From Glandiceps talaboti (Eukaryota > Hemichordata > Enteropneusta > Spengelidae): DNA of 64,000 nucleotides. The DNA lies in the NCBI RefSeq assembly GCF_964340395.1, contig NC_135555.1, positions 16,860,746-16,924,745 of the forward strand. Direction: 5' to 3'. Both the position numbers and the translations under genes were made by a program. The notes under the pieces are model-generated. The model was not told the origin of the DNA and ran no database searches. It saw only the letters and a list, made by a program, of their open reading frames with translations. Shown in pieces: positions 62,077-64,000 of this stretch; the first letter of the stretch is position 1; every line of letters starts with the position of its first letter.

Positions 62077-62131
62077 CGCGTTATCTTAGTGGCACAATTT
62101 CACGAAAACACTGCATCTTCCTTTCCGTCGT

Positions 62132-62141
62132 CCGCCATATT
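62132..62141 (-). promoter_or_regulatory. YY1 site at the SNX20/21 start
   Basis: Minus strand AATATGGCGG, an exact match to the AANATGGCGG YY1 core, 56 nt upstream of the ATG and in the orientation usual for YY1 sites just downstream of transcription starts. Confidence 0.55.
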
Positions 62142-62244
62142 GGGATGGGTTCGTTTGTTTGTAAACTGTCAGGTCACCTCGCTCAACTCTCACATATCAT
62201 TGATTTGTGCTGTGAGTCTCGATTTCACTCGTTCCACTCTAGGA

Positions 62245-62472
62245 CACAGGGGCGTGTAATATTTCATAGATTGTTGTTTTCCAGGTCTACAGACTAAATA
62301 TAACAACCTTTTGATTAATATATATTCCTACATGTAAAGGGAAGAGACTATTTCTTAGTAATATAGAGATTGATACATTTGTAGCAGCAAGATTCGTACG
62401 ATATTTTCCTAAGAAAACGGCATTCTAAGCAATAAGAAAACAACAATCTATGAAATATTACACGCCCCTGTG
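62245..62472. mobile_element. MITE with perfect 37-bp terminal inverted repeats
   Basis: cacaggggcgtgtaatattt... (62245-62281) is exactly complementary to 62436-62472, ending acgcccctgtg. 228 bp overall, non-coding interior. The perfect arms suggest recent insertion. It sits between the SNX20/21 promoter and the next gene. Confidence 0.9.
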
Positions 62473-63605
62473 CACTAAGATCCAGAAGAAGATTTTCTGG
62501 ACCGCACATTTCAAAATGGTAGTACGTGACTTACTTTATATAGTATATTTCTTTTTACATTTTGGCATAACAATGCCAAACTGCTTCCTCGTTTAGATTT
62601 TACGGTCGGAAAGAAAACTTAAAATGTAAATGCCTCCTTCGAATAAATCAACCATCTCAAGCCTGATATGGGAACTTTAATGCTGTTGCAAGTGAAATTT
62701 TATCACCGTAGTTACATTTTCAAAAGCTGATAACGTTAATCTGTACGTTTCGGCAGATATCCGAGCATACTAAAAAAAAGTGTTTCTTGTGAATGCATTT
62801 TTGTTTTGATATACAACGTGGACTTTCGCCCAATGGTTGGAAGATGAGTCTTTTACATTTACTGTTGTTGCAGATTTATGTTCAGCGTTCACAGAATATC
62901 ACGTAACCCTATGGTGCAAAACGAATAAAGAAATGGTGTGGTCACATTGAAATGTTTGAATAATTTTAAAGTTTTTTTTGTCACTTTTTGATAAGTTGAT
63001 TCGTTATTTTTTTTTAAATAAATCAAAATAAACAAAAAAAAATCCCGGCCGGCAAAAAACAAGTATAAAATGGATTACAAAAGTTGTTGGTTTTTTGGTG
63101 CTTTCTGGGTATTCACAGATGACATAATGTAAATTGTGCGTATACTAACGAAATGTGCAACATAGCTCACTTGATGAACTTAAACATAGACCCTGCCTAT
63201 ATGCAAATTCAACAGCCAAACGATGTAAACTCTGTACAAGGCTCCGGCCACACATTTTGAATTTTAGTATGCTAAAACTGATGTTAGCTACTCAGGGCGA
63301 TGGTTGTCACATGACGGTACCCTGGGTATACCCGTAAAATCCCACTCTGTCATCGATGGCGTTCAGTCTTTGTTCTTTAAAATCACCCATAATTAAAGAG
63401 GTCAACATGTCTTACCATCATTTCCTGATGAAAATGTTATTTCAAATGTAATAAAGACAAAACAAGACTAAATCTAACAACATAAGCGACGTCCTCTCGC
63501 GCAATTCATCTTGGAACCGGAAAATCGACTATATATAGCATTGCATATGCATACAGATCACTGTACAGTTTGATTTTACCTGTATATAACAAATTCTAGC
63601 TTAAA
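62473..63605. other. Intergenic region and promoter of the right-hand gene
   Basis: No gene seen. Near its right end are accggaaa (63515-63522, ETS-type GGAA), a TATA-like ctatatata (63529-63537) and local CpGs, about 70-90 nt upstream of the ATG at 63606. These are candidate core-promoter elements only. Confidence 0.45.
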
Positions 63606-63686
63606 ATGTCCCTCTCAAGATGCATTACGTCAAGAAGAGATCTAAGAAATCTGTACTTTGCAGTGAGAGGATTATCAAGTTCAACG
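63606..63686 (+). CDS. First coding exon of a probable mitochondrial protein, partial
   Basis: ATG at 63606 (context aaaATGT) opens 27 codons, MSLSRCITSRRDLRNLYFAV then RGLSSST, ending in ACG|gtaagc, a good donor in phase 0. Five arginines, no acidic residue except one Asp, many Ser/Thr and Leu, and an RGLSS-type end are typical of a mitochondrial targeting leader. The rest of the gene lies beyond the window, so the protein cannot be named. Start, composition, promoter-like upstream sequence and donor support a real exon. Confidence 0.6.
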
Positions 63687-64000
63687 GTAAGCTAACACAA
63701 GTTTACGAGAATTACCCTTGTGTAGGGCCTAGGCTTGAACAAGAATTGAATGTTTGACTCTGGTTTGATTAGAGGTCAGACACCCGGGGTCAGACAACTA
63801 CAGAACATTGCTATAGTGGTCTAAAACTACAGCAATGGTAGCTGCATTTTAGCCTAGGGTAATTGTAGACGTCAGATTTGCCATTTCATTATTTCTTTGG
63901 TCAAAGTCAACAAACCTCAGGTTATTGAATATTTGAGTTATCTGAATTGATTTACAAGTTTAAGCCTATTAGGGCATATTGTTCCAAATTCCTCACATTC

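Overview
The window is animal nuclear DNA: AT-rich, with short coding exons separated by long introns, GT-AG splice sites, microsatellites and many small transposon remnants. There are no operons or prokaryotic signals. Protein content and repeat style (DIRS-like, Penelope-like, several LINE and foldback families) suggest a marine invertebrate bilaterian. I cannot fix the phylum from sequence alone. All gene calls below come from reading spliced exons by eye and recalling human orthologues; no database was searched.

Layout. (1) 1-3713, minus strand: the 5' part of an ankyrin plus armadillo repeat gene (ANKAR-like), running off the left edge, with two possible alternative first exons. (2) 7487-15388, minus strand: a complete five-exon CIAO2B (FAM96B/MIP18) gene, whose first intron has the marks of a minor-spliceosome (U12) AT-AC intron. 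(3) 15787-38745, plus strand: a complete 21-exon INTS8 (Integrator subunit 8) gene. The assembled coding sequence is 3015 nt (1004 residues), and its intron 19 looks like a U12 GT-AG intron. CIAO2B and INTS8 are head to head, with only 398 bp between start codons. (4) 38746-51971: a 13.2 kb region between convergent genes, with repeats and no gene I can recognise. (5) 51972-62076, minus strand: a complete three-exon sorting nexin of the SNX20/SNX21 type (334 residues). Its second intron holds a broken DIRS-type tyrosine-recombinase retroelement. (6) 63606-63686, plus strand: the first coding exon of another gene, with a mitochondrial-type leader, running off the right edge.

The genes are housekeeping in character: cytosolic Fe-S cluster delivery (CIAO2B), RNA polymerase II pause/termination control (INTS8) and endosomal sorting (SNX20/21). 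They share no obvious pathway. Three of the start regions carry YY1-like sites (ATGGCG or a close variant).

Most of the remaining sequence is repeat material. It includes at least seven foldback or TIR elements, seven dispersed families with two or three copies inside this window, two LINE 3' ends, a Penelope-like 3' end, large microsatellites, and minisatellites lying against INTS8 exons. The most interesting items are the two U12-type introns in adjacent divergent genes, the tandem duplication of the INTS8 exon 16 end with its splice donor, the DIRS end structure, and minisatellites that multiply splice-site-like motifs.
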